Shown: piece by piece, positions 1 to 9,077 of the stretch
Numbering within the stretch: position 1 is the first letter of the stretch
Layout: the number at the start of each line of letters is the position of its first letter
Source: Clostridia bacterium
Lineage (GTDB): Bacteria > Bacillota > Clostridia > Tissierellales > Dethiosulfatibacteraceae
NCBI GenBank assembly: GCA_011390775.1
Contig: JAABRS010000003.1
Coordinates: forward strand, 1-38,195
DNA length: 38,195 nt
Direction: 5' to 3'
Notes under the pieces: generated by a model
The model's input: only the letters and a program-made list of their open reading frames with translations
Database searches by the model: none
What the model was told of the DNA's origin: nothing
Translations under genes and position numbers: made by a program

Positions 1-661
1 AGTTTTTTATGTTGTATCCTATATATTGAGAGATATTTTCATCGAGAAATTTTATGGCTTCTTCTGATGATTCTCCAAATACATTTCTATCTTTAAAGTA
101 AGTATAGAGAATATCATCAACTGTATTTATAGGTTTTACATAGTCTTTATACAAAATGGTATTGCTGGGACTTAAGGCTTCTCCTATATAGTACTTATTG
201 TAGAAAAAGTCTTTGTCTCCGTTTATTATTTTTACAAATTGTATTCCATCCATAGATGAAGCAGTATTTACTAAAGAGTAAAGAACTAAACACTCTTCTT
301 CCTCATTTAGATAAATTTTTTCTTTCCATTCAATAGTAAGAAAAACTGTTTCGTCAACTACGTCGGTTTTAATAATATTAAGTATATTCATATCGATAAA
401 ACTATTAGATTCTAAACTTCTAGTTATTGCAGTTTCTAATGCTCTATCTATATAGGTTTCTTTTGTGATATCCCTTATAGTAGTTAGTTCGTTTATAACG
501 CATGATAAATTTCTATTGGGTAGATAGATTTGAACTATATCCTGTTGATTTTTTTCTTCATTATAAGGCAAAATTTTTGCTACATTACTTTCATCTTCAG
601 TTGCTACACATGAAGATGATAATAATATTATTATTAATAAAACTATTGTATATTTTTTCAT
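1..661 (-). CDS. GerMN-domain-like lipoprotein, partial (C-terminus beyond window edge)
   Basis: Not in the ORF track because it runs off the edge. Minus strand from ATG at 661 reads MKKYTIVLLIIILLSSSCVATEDESNVAKILPYNEEKNQQDIVQIYLPNRNLSCV...; lipobox-like LLSSSC; follows an HK gene. Confidence 0.6.
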   Translation of the reverse strand, partial: MKKYTIVLLIIILLSSSCVATEDESNVAKILPYNEEKNQQDIVQIYLPNRNLSCVINELTTIRDITKETYIDRALETAITRSLESNSFIDMNILNIIKTDVVDETVFLTIEWKEKIYLNEEEECLVLYSLVNTASSMDGIQFVKIINGDKDFFYNKYYIGEALSPSNTILYKDYVKPINTVDDILYTYFKDRNVFGESSEEAIKFLDENISQYIGYNIKN

Positions 662-672
662 AAAATCACACT

Positions 673-2160
673 CTATTCTTCTAAAGGTATTTTAATATAA
701 AAGGTAGTACCTTTTCCAACTCTGCTTTTAACGTTTATGGTACCGTGATGCATATTAATGATTTGTTTAGAAATTGATAGACCAAGTCCTGTTCCACCAG
801 TTTTTCTAGACCGTGCTTTATCAACTCTATAAAACCTATCAAAAATATACGGAATACTTTCTTTTGGGATTCCATAACCAGTATCACTTACCTTAATTGT
901 AGCATAACTTTTATCAGAGTAAAGAGATACTTTTACAACTGTATTTTCTTCACTATATTTAATTGCATTATGTACAATATTTATTATAGCTTGTTTTATT
1001 TTATCTTTATCCATTTTAATCTGGATTCTATCTATTTCTTCAAGAACTAATTTAATATTTTTTTCTTTAGCTAGAGGATTTAACTGTTCAATTATTTTTT
1101 CCAAGATATAATTTAAATATGCAATTTGGTAGTTAAGTTTTAATTTATTTTTATCTAAATCTACTAGTGATAATAATTCTGTAACTATATTATTTAGTCT
1201 ATCTATTTCGTCGTTTATATCTTCTAAGAATTCTCTGTATACTTTCTTCTCTATATCTTCTTGGAGTAAAAGATTTTCAGTAAGAAGTTTAATAGATGCT
1301 AAGGGAGTTTTAAGTTCGTGAGACACATTAGCAACAAAAGATTCTCTTTGTTCATCCACTTCATTTAATCTTACTGTCATGCTGTTGAATGCTTCTCCTA
1401 AAAGGTTGAATTCATCTCTTGTTTTAATGTCTACTTTCTGTCCCAAATCACCTTTTTTTATGTTTTCTATTGCAGGATAAAATTTATTTATAGGTTTTAA
1501 GAAAAAATATGTTAGTAAATATAGTCCTACTATAATGAGAAAAGAAATAACAATTATAAGCACTTTTATTTTATATATTAAGGAATTAACTTTTTCATAT
1601 AAATTATTTATAGATTCAGATATAAATACAGAACCATTTATCTCATCTTCGAAGATTACTGGATATCCTATATACATAACATGACCAATATCTCTAAAGT
1701 AATAATTGTTGGTAGATATTTCGCCTTTTAAAGATTCCTCGACTTCAATAAGTTCAAGGGTTAAAAAATTAAATTCGTCGTTTGAATCAGCAACTACTCT
1801 TTTTTCTTCATCTATAATTATTATCCTTGAATTAAGAGTATCTCCGTATTTATTAACAACACTTTTTAAGTAGGTTTTATAAATAGATGAATCGTAAACA
1901 CTTAAATAATAGCTGATATCATCAGCTATCTGTTGAGAATCTTCAGTTAATTCTTCCTGTTTTTCATTTATATGCCAATCAAGTAAATAATCAGTAATAA
2001 TGCTTATAAGAATAAAAAAAAGAATTACAATAAGTATTAAATAGGTGGAAAGTAATTTCCACCTAAAACTTACATACTTTTTTTTAATTTCTATTCCTAA
2101 AATAGTATCCAACTCCCCACTTAGTAAGGATGTATTCGTAGTTGCTAGAGTCTTTTTCAA
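673..2160 (-). CDS. Membrane sensor histidine kinase (HAMP, HisKA, HATPase_c; WalK/PhoR-like)
   Basis: Two TM segments, HAMP, H-box SHELKTPLASI, N/G boxes (NIVHNAIKYS, DTGYGIP, GTGLGLSI). The ORF-track ATG overlaps the RR gene by 77 bp, so the true start is probably further downstream. Confidence 0.93.
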   Translation of the reverse strand: MKKTLATTNTSLLSGELDTILGIEIKKKYVSFRWKLLSTYLILIVILFFILISIITDYLLDWHINEKQEELTEDSQQIADDISYYLSVYDSSIYKTYLKSVVNKYGDTLNSRIIIIDEEKRVVADSNDEFNFLTLELIEVEESLKGEISTNNYYFRDIGHVMYIGYPVIFEDEINGSVFISESINNLYEKVNSLIYKIKVLIIVISFLIIVGLYLLTYFFLKPINKFYPAIENIKKGDLGQKVDIKTRDEFNLLGEAFNSMTVRLNEVDEQRESFVANVSHELKTPLASIKLLTENLLLQEDIEKKVYREFLEDINDEIDRLNNIVTELLSLVDLDKNKLKLNYQIAYLNYILEKIIEQLNPLAKEKNIKLVLEEIDRIQIKMDKDKIKQAIINIVHNAIKYSEENTVVKVSLYSDKSYATIKVSDTGYGIPKESIPYIFDRFYRVDKARSRKTGGTGLGLSISKQIINMHHGTINVKSRVGKGTTFYIKIPLEE

Positions 2161-2776
2161 TTTTTTCTCTTAATCTTCTAATATGAACATCTACAGTTCT
2201 TAAATCACCAAAATATTCGTAACCCCAAATTATTTCTAATAATTCTTCTCTAGTAAATACTTTCCCTGGATTCGTAGCAAGTAAAATTAAAAGATCAAAT
2301 TCTTTAGCTGTAAGATTTATTTCTTTGCCGTTTACAGTGACCTTTCTTCCCAGTGTATTAATGATAAAATCATCTACATATATAATCTGGTCTCCAAGTT
2401 TAGTTTCCTTATTTGAGGATCTTCTCAAAATAGCTTTTATTCTTGCTTTTAATTCCAGTATATTGAAGGGTTTGGTCATATAATCATCTGCACCGTATTC
2501 CAATCCTAATATTTTATTCATGTCTTCACCTTTTGCTGTAAGCATTATTATAGGTACGTCAGATTTTTCTCTGATTTTTTGACACACTTCTAAGCCGTCT
2601 ATTTCCGGTAGCATTAAATCTAAAATTATTAAATCAAAATTTCCTTTTTCTTGTAGTTCTAATGCTTTTTTACCATCGTAAGCAGCTTCTGTAGTATATC
2701 CATCTTGTTCTAATCCGTATTTTAGTCCTTTTACTAATAACGGTTCGTCGTCTACTATAAGTATCTTCTGACTCAT
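2084..2776 (-). CDS. OmpR/PhoB-family response regulator
   Basis: Receiver domain (ILIVDDEP, LILDLMLPEIDG, MLTAKGE, YMTKPF) plus C-terminal winged helix (RTVDVHIRRLREKIE). Confidence 0.96.
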   Translation of the reverse strand: MSQKILIVDDEPLLVKGLKYGLEQDGYTTEAAYDGKKALELQEKGNFDLIILDLMLPEIDGLEVCQKIREKSDVPIIMLTAKGEDMNKILGLEYGADDYMTKPFNILELKARIKAILRRSSNKETKLGDQIIYVDDFIINTLGRKVTVNGKEINLTAKEFDLLILLATNPGKVFTREELLEIIWGYEYFGDLRTVDVHIRRLREKIEKDSSNYEYILTKWGVGYYFRNRN

Positions 2777-2840
2777 TATCTCACCTCTTTAATAGTATAT
2801 CACTATTATATATTATTGTTAACAAGTTTATGACTAAATC

Positions 2841-4730
2841 TTAAAAAAGTATTCTATAGTCTTCTATTCTTTTTGTCAAATTTTTCGAATCAAAATATTC
2901 TAAGATTATTATACTATGTTTTCTGTTGCTGTTGATCAAATCTCTAAATTCAACAACTGTTATTTTCTCATTATGACTGATGTAATCTATTAGCTTTGAT
3001 TTTATTTGTTCCAAGTTGTTTTTTAAAATAACTTCATCTTTTGTTATTTCAACTAATTCTTCATTAGCTATCATATAATCAATTATATTTGAGATCTCTT
3101 TAGATTCTCTGTAAGACTTGATGTTTAGTATATCTTTACCCTCTTTTTTCAATTTTATAAGTATATTTTCTTTTTGCTCTGTTTGTTTAGTATTCATTTT
3201 CGGATAATAGTTGAAAGTTGTAACCATATTGTTTTCAATTTTTATAATTTTATTTTTTACTAATTCATCTATAAAACTATTATATATATTCTTATCAATT
3301 CCATCAAATATATTGTTTCTTAATTCTTCTTTTGGTATCCCCAGAGTTATATTATTATTTGTTTCATTGTTGTTTAGGAAGGTAACAATTTTATTTTTTA
3401 TCTCATTTTGAGATTTTTTGTGAATTATATATATTTTATTTCCAAAAAAATAATTGTGAACAATATTTTCTTCTTCCATTTCCTTTAATAAATCTTTTAA
3501 ATAATTTAGATTATATATTGTATTTTTTATTATTTCTTCTATTTTTACAAAATTATTTTCTTTCTTTAGTATATATTCAACATAGGCTTTTATATTTTTA
3601 TTATCTTCCAGATAATCTATTTCTTTAATATCATCTTTAAGTTTTCCTTTTGGATTTGGATTTAAAACAATACCTCCTCCTACCGTTTCAAGGGGCGAAT
3701 AAAATCTTAAAATAAATCTATCTCCTCTTTTTACGGTAATATTTTCTTCTATAATCAATCTTGCAAATGCAGTACTTCCACCTTTTAGTTCTTTATCTTT
3801 TAAAAAATGAATTCTTGCAAGCATTTCTTTAGTACCTACATGTAAGTGTAATCTTGAATTATCTTTTATGACTCTTTCAGTATCATCTAAAATTTTAATT
3901 TTACAATCAATTTGTTTAGTTAGTCTTAAAGTTTCAGCCAAGCTTAAATCATTTCCTCTACTGATTTGACTTTTATCAATATCCCTTAAGTTTATTGCTG
4001 TTCTCTGTCCTCCCAATACCTCATCTACATCTTTTCCAAATACTTGTAAATTTCTAATTGTAGAGGATAGTTCTTTAGGGTATATGAGAACACTTTCACT
4101 TTTTTTAAGTATTCCGTTTGAAAGAGTTCCTGTAACAACAGTACCTATACCTTTTAAACTAAATACTCTATCTATTGCCATCCTAGGATTTTCAATGCTT
4201 AAGTCTCTATCATCATTGGAGGCAATTTCTTTTATATGATTTTTGATTTCTTCCATACCTTCTTTAGTTTTTGATGATGCTTTAATTATTTTGCAATTTT
4301 CTAAAAAAGTGTTTTTAACTAATTCTTTAATTTCCTCTTCTACAACTTCTATTAATTCACTGTCTACTAAATCTGTTTTTGTTATTACTATAAATCCTTT
4401 TTTAAGTCCCATTAGTTCTAAAATATTGAAATGTTCAATGCTTTGGGGCATAATACCTTCATCAGCTGATATAACAAGCATGACAGCGTCAATGCCAGTA
4501 ACTCCTGCTACCATATTTTTTATAAATTTTTCATGTCCGGGAACATCAACAAATCCTACAGTCATATCTTCGAAATCTAAATGAGCAAATCCTAAATTAA
4601 TTGTTATACCTCTTTTTTTCTCATCTTTGAGACTATCTGTGTCTATTCCTGTAAGAGATTTAATTAATGTAGTTTTACCATGATCTATGTGTCCTGCCGT
4701 TCCTATAGTAAGATTAATCATTTTTTTCAC
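2841..4730 (-). CDS. selB: Selenocysteine-specific translation elongation factor SelB
   Basis: GTPase motifs GTAGHIDHGKTTL, DVPGHEKFIKNMVAG, TKTDLVD; long C-terminal winged-helix extension; adjacent to selA and selD. An alternative start is Met4 at 4721. Confidence 0.96.
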   Translation of the reverse strand: MKKMINLTIGTAGHIDHGKTTLIKSLTGIDTDSLKDEKKRGITINLGFAHLDFEDMTVGFVDVPGHEKFIKNMVAGVTGIDAVMLVISADEGIMPQSIEHFNILELMGLKKGFIVITKTDLVDSELIEVVEEEIKELVKNTFLENCKIIKASSKTKEGMEEIKNHIKEIASNDDRDLSIENPRMAIDRVFSLKGIGTVVTGTLSNGILKKSESVLIYPKELSSTIRNLQVFGKDVDEVLGGQRTAINLRDIDKSQISRGNDLSLAETLRLTKQIDCKIKILDDTERVIKDNSRLHLHVGTKEMLARIHFLKDKELKGGSTAFARLIIEENITVKRGDRFILRFYSPLETVGGGIVLNPNPKGKLKDDIKEIDYLEDNKNIKAYVEYILKKENNFVKIEEIIKNTIYNLNYLKDLLKEMEEENIVHNYFFGNKIYIIHKKSQNEIKNKIVTFLNNNETNNNITLGIPKEELRNNIFDGIDKNIYNSFIDELVKNKIIKIENNMVTTFNYYPKMNTKQTEQKENILIKLKKEGKDILNIKSYRESKEISNIIDYMIANEELVEITKDEVILKNNLEQIKSKLIDYISHNEKITVVEFRDLINSNRKHSIIILEYFDSKNLTKRIEDYRILF

Positions 4731-6111
4731 CTATGATTTTATTTAGAGCATTAAAAATTTCATCCTCATCTTTCTCTAATATAGTCTTACAATCAATTAT
4801 TATATTTCCTTCTAAGATTCTTACTATAATAGGAATATCATTACTACGAAGTCTTTCTTCTGTTTCTTTTTCAGAACTTCCTTCAATTTTTAACTTTATT
4901 CCCCAGCTATCTAATCTGTCTAGGGGATATGCTCCTCCTCCTATCATAGAATTGGTTTTCATTAATTCACAGTGAATATTAGTTGAATTTAGAGAATTTA
5001 TTTTTTCTAGTAATCTTTGTGCTCTTAGTTTAACATCTTCTACATCTTCTGTAATCATTCTTATAGTTGGTACTTTTAATGAAAGTGTGTCTGGATTCAA
5101 ATAAGCTTTTAGTGTTAATTCTAATGACATAATAGTAAATTTATCCACTCTTAAAGCTCTTAAAAGCTGGTTTTTCTTGATTTTTTTAATATATTTACTC
5201 TTACCTACTATTACACCACATTGAGGTCCTCCAAGTAATTTGTCGCCGCTAAAGGTAACAACATCCACTCCTCTATCTAAGGTTTCTCTAACCGTAGGTT
5301 CTTTGTTTAGGCCGAAATTATGTAAATCTATAATCATCCCACTACCAAGATCTTCAATAAGTGGTATGTTTTTTTCATATGAAATTTTCTTTAAATCCTT
5401 TGTATCTACATCATCGGTAAATCCTACTATTTTATAATTGCTTGTATGAATTTTTATAATAGCACCGGTATTTTCAGTTACAGCACTAATATAATCTTTC
5501 AGATGAGTTTTGTTTGTAGTTCCTACTTCTTTTAATGTACAACCACTCTCTTTTATAACATCAGGTATTCTAAATGAACCACCAATTTCTACAAGTTCAC
5601 CTCTGGAAACTATAACTTCTTTTCCAAAAGCTAGTGTTTTTAGGGTAAGCAAGACAGCTGCTGCATTATTGTTTACAACCAAAGCATCTTCAGCACCGGT
5701 TACTTCTTTTATAATATCTATAATATGATCATACCTTTGTCCCCTTTCACCTGTATCCAAATTATATTCTAAGTTGGAATAAGAACATAAATTCCCTGAA
5801 ATTTCTTGTGCAATCTCTTCAGAGAAAATACTTCTACCTAGATTTGTATGTACTATAACACCTGTACCGTTTACTACTTTCTTAAATTTGCTCTTGTTTT
5901 CTTTGTCAATTTTGTAAATCAATGTATTTAATATTTCTTCTTCATCAATTCTTGAAATTATATTGTTTGCAATGTTATTTCTAATATTATCAAGATGCTT
6001 TCTAATAATTGTTAACACAAAATCTCTCCCGTATTTGTTAATACAGGATTTTATTTCCTTGTTTTCTAATAACTTATCTATTTTAGGAATATTTTTATAT
6101 AAATCACTCAT
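4714..6111 (-). CDS. selA: L-seryl-tRNA(Sec) selenium transferase SelA
   Basis: PLP-fold with VVNNNAAAVLLTL, SRGELVEIGGSFRIPD, FSGDKLLGGPQCG; between selB and selD. Confidence 0.97.
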   Translation of the reverse strand: MSDLYKNIPKIDKLLENKEIKSCINKYGRDFVLTIIRKHLDNIRNNIANNIISRIDEEEILNTLIYKIDKENKSKFKKVVNGTGVIVHTNLGRSIFSEEIAQEISGNLCSYSNLEYNLDTGERGQRYDHIIDIIKEVTGAEDALVVNNNAAAVLLTLKTLAFGKEVIVSRGELVEIGGSFRIPDVIKESGCTLKEVGTTNKTHLKDYISAVTENTGAIIKIHTSNYKIVGFTDDVDTKDLKKISYEKNIPLIEDLGSGMIIDLHNFGLNKEPTVRETLDRGVDVVTFSGDKLLGGPQCGVIVGKSKYIKKIKKNQLLRALRVDKFTIMSLELTLKAYLNPDTLSLKVPTIRMITEDVEDVKLRAQRLLEKINSLNSTNIHCELMKTNSMIGGGAYPLDRLDSWGIKLKIEGSSEKETEERLRSNDIPIIVRILEGNIIIDCKTILEKDEDEIFNALNKIIGEKND

Positions 6112-6118
6112 ATTTACC

Positions 6119-7147
6119 TCACACTAATTTTATAAATCTGTCTTCTTTTTCTATAACTTTTCCAATTATTTTATAATCCGTTGAAAATTCATTAATCTTA
6201 TTAATATTGTCTTCTGGTATGGTTATTAATAATCCTCCTGATGTTTGAGGATCAAAAAAAATATCTGATTCTAATTCTTGTAAAAATTTATTAGCATAAA
6301 TTTTATTTGCAAAGTATTTTCTATTTTTAAATGCTCCTCCTGGAACAAGTCCCAAGGCAACATATTCTCTTGTTTTATTAATTATCGGTACGTCTTTTAT
6401 ATTTATTTCGATACTCACTTCACTATTTTCAGCCATTTCAATGCAGTGACCTAATAATCCAAACCCAGTAATATCAGTACATGCATTGGCTTTTAGCTCT
6501 AAGGCCATTTCTTTTGCATCTCTATTTAGTGTTTTCATAACTTTTACAGCCTCTTGTTCGCTTTCTTTATCAGCTTTTCCGTTTTTTATTGCTGTGTTTA
6601 TAATTCCTGTGCCTAAAGGTTTTGTCAGAACTAAAATGTCTCCCACCTTAGCATTGCTGTTTGTAAGCAAATTTTCAGGGCTTACTAATCCACAAACACT
6701 TAACCCATATTTTGGTTCATCATCTTCAACAGAATGCCCTCCTGCCAGAAGAGCATTTGATTCAATAACTTTGTCTGCTCCACCTTTAAGTATATCTTCT
6801 AGATAAGTTAAATCTAAATTTTTTGGAAAGCATACAATATTTAAGGCTAAAATTGGCTCACCACCCATAGCATATACATCACTTAATGCATTAGCTGCTG
6901 CTATTTGTCCAAAATCGTAAGCATTGTCAACTATTGGTGTGAAGAAATCCATTGTCTGGATAATATACTGATTATCATTTAGTTTATATACTGCTGCATC
7001 ATCAGCTTTGTCTAATCCTACTATTAGTTTTTCATCTTTTATTTTTGGTATTTTACCCAATACTTGGGCAAGGGTCTCAGGACCTATTTTAGCTGCTCAT
7101 CCAGCACTTTTTGAAAGCTGGGTAAGCCTTATAACTTCTTTACTCAT
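6119..7147 (-). CDS. selD: Selenide, water dikinase SelD, with in-frame TGA (Sec) codon at 7097-7099
   Basis: The track gives a 313-aa fragment from an internal TTG at 7060. Reading from ATG 7147 gives [40 protein letters not shown]..., 342 codons before the stop. The TGA is codon 17, the position of the catalytic Cys/Sec in SelD. Confidence 0.95.
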
Positions 7148-7155
7148 AATTCCTC

Positions 7156-7713
7156 CTATTCAACTTTAATATCTTCTTTTATTGAATTAAACTTTGAATC
7201 TCCAATTCCATTTACTTTCATAATATCTTCTATTTTTTTGAATTTATTTGTTTCTCTATATATAAGTATATTACTAGAGATTGCTTCGCCGATACCGTTT
7301 AAATTCATCAACTGCTCTTTAGATGCTGTGTTGATGTTTATTTTAATGGATTCTTTTTCTATATTAATCTCATTAATACTTTTAATGTAAATCTTATCCT
7401 CATCAAATAGTTTAATTGATCTGTTTAAATCTTTTGTATAAGCATCCTTTCTTAGTCCACCGGCTAGATTTAATAACTCGAATAATCTTGCATCATTTTC
7501 TATCTGATAAACCCCTGGATTATTTACAGCTCCATCTATGTCTACCCAAATAGATTCATTTTCTTTAACTATTTCATCAATTTTAGGATCATCATTAATT
7601 TGGGCTTTTAATACTTTAAAATCACTATTAAAGTATCTGTAACCAAAAAATAAAGCTACAGCAACTAGTAAAACAATTAGAAATTTAAGTTCTTTTTTTT
7701 CTAAAATATTCAT
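7156..7713 (-). CDS. comEA: ComEA-like competence/DNA-binding protein (SLBB plus helix-hairpin-helix)
   Basis: N-terminal TM anchor, SLBB-like VDIDGAVNNPGVYQIENDARLFELLNLAGGL, C-terminal HhH ININTASKEQLMNLNGIGEAISSNILIYRE. Confidence 0.88.
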   Translation of the reverse strand: MNILEKKELKFLIVLLVAVALFFGYRYFNSDFKVLKAQINDDPKIDEIVKENESIWVDIDGAVNNPGVYQIENDARLFELLNLAGGLRKDAYTKDLNRSIKLFDEDKIYIKSINEINIEKESIKININTASKEQLMNLNGIGEAISSNILIYRETNKFKKIEDIMKVNGIGDSKFNSIKEDIKVE

Positions 7714-7730
7714 GAATACCTCTTTTTATA

Positions 7731-7760
7731 TTTACAAATGTAAAGTTTTGTTGTTATAAT
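7731..7760 (+). promoter_or_regulatory. Candidate sigma-A promoter for the dacF-type gene
   Basis: TTTACA (7731-7736), 18-bp spacer, TATAAT (7755-7760), then a GGAGG-type RBS before ATG 7790. Confidence 0.5.
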
Positions 7761-7789
7761 TGTTTTGCACTTAAATTTGGAGGCTAACA

Positions 7790-9061
7790 ATGAAAAAATG
7801 CTTATTATTTATTATACTATTTATGACTATAATTTCAAATAGAAATATTTATGCTGATTTATCCCTAGAATGCAGAAGCGACATTTTAATAGATGTTGAA
7901 AGTGGTCGTGTTTTATATGGACATAATGAAAATATAAAGATATATCCTGCAAGTTTAACAAAGTTACTTACTGCTTTAACTGCAATTGAGTTAGGGGAGT
8001 TAGATGATGTTTTAATTGTTGATGATGAAACCCCTTATGAAGTTGATGGTAGTCATATAGCCTTAGAGCCTGGGGAAGAAATAACTTTAAATGACATGCT
8101 TCACGGTTTATTAATTGCTTCAGGTAATGATGTAGCCGATGTTATTTCTAAAAATTATTCTTCATATGAAGGAGAATTCATAGAACTGATGAACGAAAAA
8201 GCTGAAGAATTAGGTGCTTTGGATTCAAACTTTGTCAATCCCCACGGTTTGCATGATAATAATCACTATACAACTGCATACGATCTTTCTAAAATTGCTA
8301 AATCAGCTTACGATAACAAAATAATAAGAGAAATTGTTGGGAAAACTAAATACACAATAGATTCCACAAATATTAAAATGGAAGCTAGACATTTAATCAG
8401 CACAAATAAGCTTTTAGTTGGTGTGGGATACGGAAATCAAATAATAATTAATAATTTATGGGTAAATATGAAGTATGAAGGGGCAACTGGTATGAAAACA
8501 GGTTATACTCCAGAAGCCGGTAGCTGCCTTATCGGAAGCGCAGAGCGAAATGGTATGTCTTTAATTTCAGTAGTTATTGATGGTAGTACAACCGAAGTTT
8601 ATACTGACACTCATAAATTATTAAATTACGGATTTGATAATTTTGAAAAAATAAATTTAATTGCTAAAAATGAATTTGTAAAAAATATAGAAATAAATTC
8701 TGGAGATAGTAAATATCTAAGTTTAATAGCTTCAGATAAATTGAATGCCGTAATAAAAAAAGATAATTTAAATGATATCAGTAAATCAATTTCAATCGAA
8801 GATTATAAATTACCAATCAATGAAGGTCATGTTCTAGGAAACGTTGAATATAAAATTAATGACGAAGTGATTGGATTAGTACCATTATCAGCAGCATTTA
8901 AAGTAGATTTAATAGTTATTGAAGAAACGAATCTAACCTTATTTGCTTTAAAAACAATTATATATTTTATACTTGCAATAATACTGTTAATTATAATTTT
9001 AAGATTAATTAATAAATACCGATTATATAAAGTTAGAAAACAAAAAAAATATAGAAGGTAA
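7790..9061 (+). CDS. dacF: Serine-type D-alanyl-D-alanine carboxypeptidase (DacA/DacF family)
   Basis: Signal peptide; SxxK motif PASLTKLLTAL; SGNDVAD; KTGYTPEAGSCL; C-terminal membrane anchor. Confidence 0.9.
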   Translation: MKKCLLFIILFMTIISNRNIYADLSLECRSDILIDVESGRVLYGHNENIKIYPASLTKLLTALTAIELGELDDVLIVDDETPYEVDGSHIALEPGEEITLNDMLHGLLIASGNDVADVISKNYSSYEGEFIELMNEKAEELGALDSNFVNPHGLHDNNHYTTAYDLSKIAKSAYDNKIIREIVGKTKYTIDSTNIKMEARHLISTNKLLVGVGYGNQIIINNLWVNMKYEGATGMKTGYTPEAGSCLIGSAERNGMSLISVVIDGSTTEVYTDTHKLLNYGFDNFEKINLIAKNEFVKNIEINSGDSKYLSLIASDKLNAVIKKDNLNDISKSISIEDYKLPINEGHVLGNVEYKINDEVIGLVPLSAAFKVDLIVIEETNLTLFALKTIIYFILAIILLIIILRLINKYRLYKVRKQKKYRR

Positions 9062-9077
9062 TTAAATTACCTTCTAT
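9051..9077 (-). terminator. Intrinsic terminator for the yqeK-rsfS transcript
   Basis: Inverted repeat ATAGAAGGTAATT/AATTACCTTCTAT, followed on the minus strand by a T-rich run. Overlaps the 3' ends of both convergent genes. Confidence 0.75.

Noticed and set aside
3211-3411. Short plus-strand ORFs opposite selB/selA (e.g. 3211-3411, 4243-4584, 4733-4975, 5240-5437, 5510-5728)
   Set aside because: Antisense to clear SelB/SelA coding sequence; low-complexity Ser/Phe/Leu/Ile translations typical of reverse-complement AT-rich genes; no domain signal.
7097-7099. selD as a pseudogene or frameshift because of the in-frame TGA
   Set aside because: TGA falls exactly at the known catalytic Cys/Sec position, both flanks match SelD, and selA/selB are adjacent; Sec recoding explains it better.
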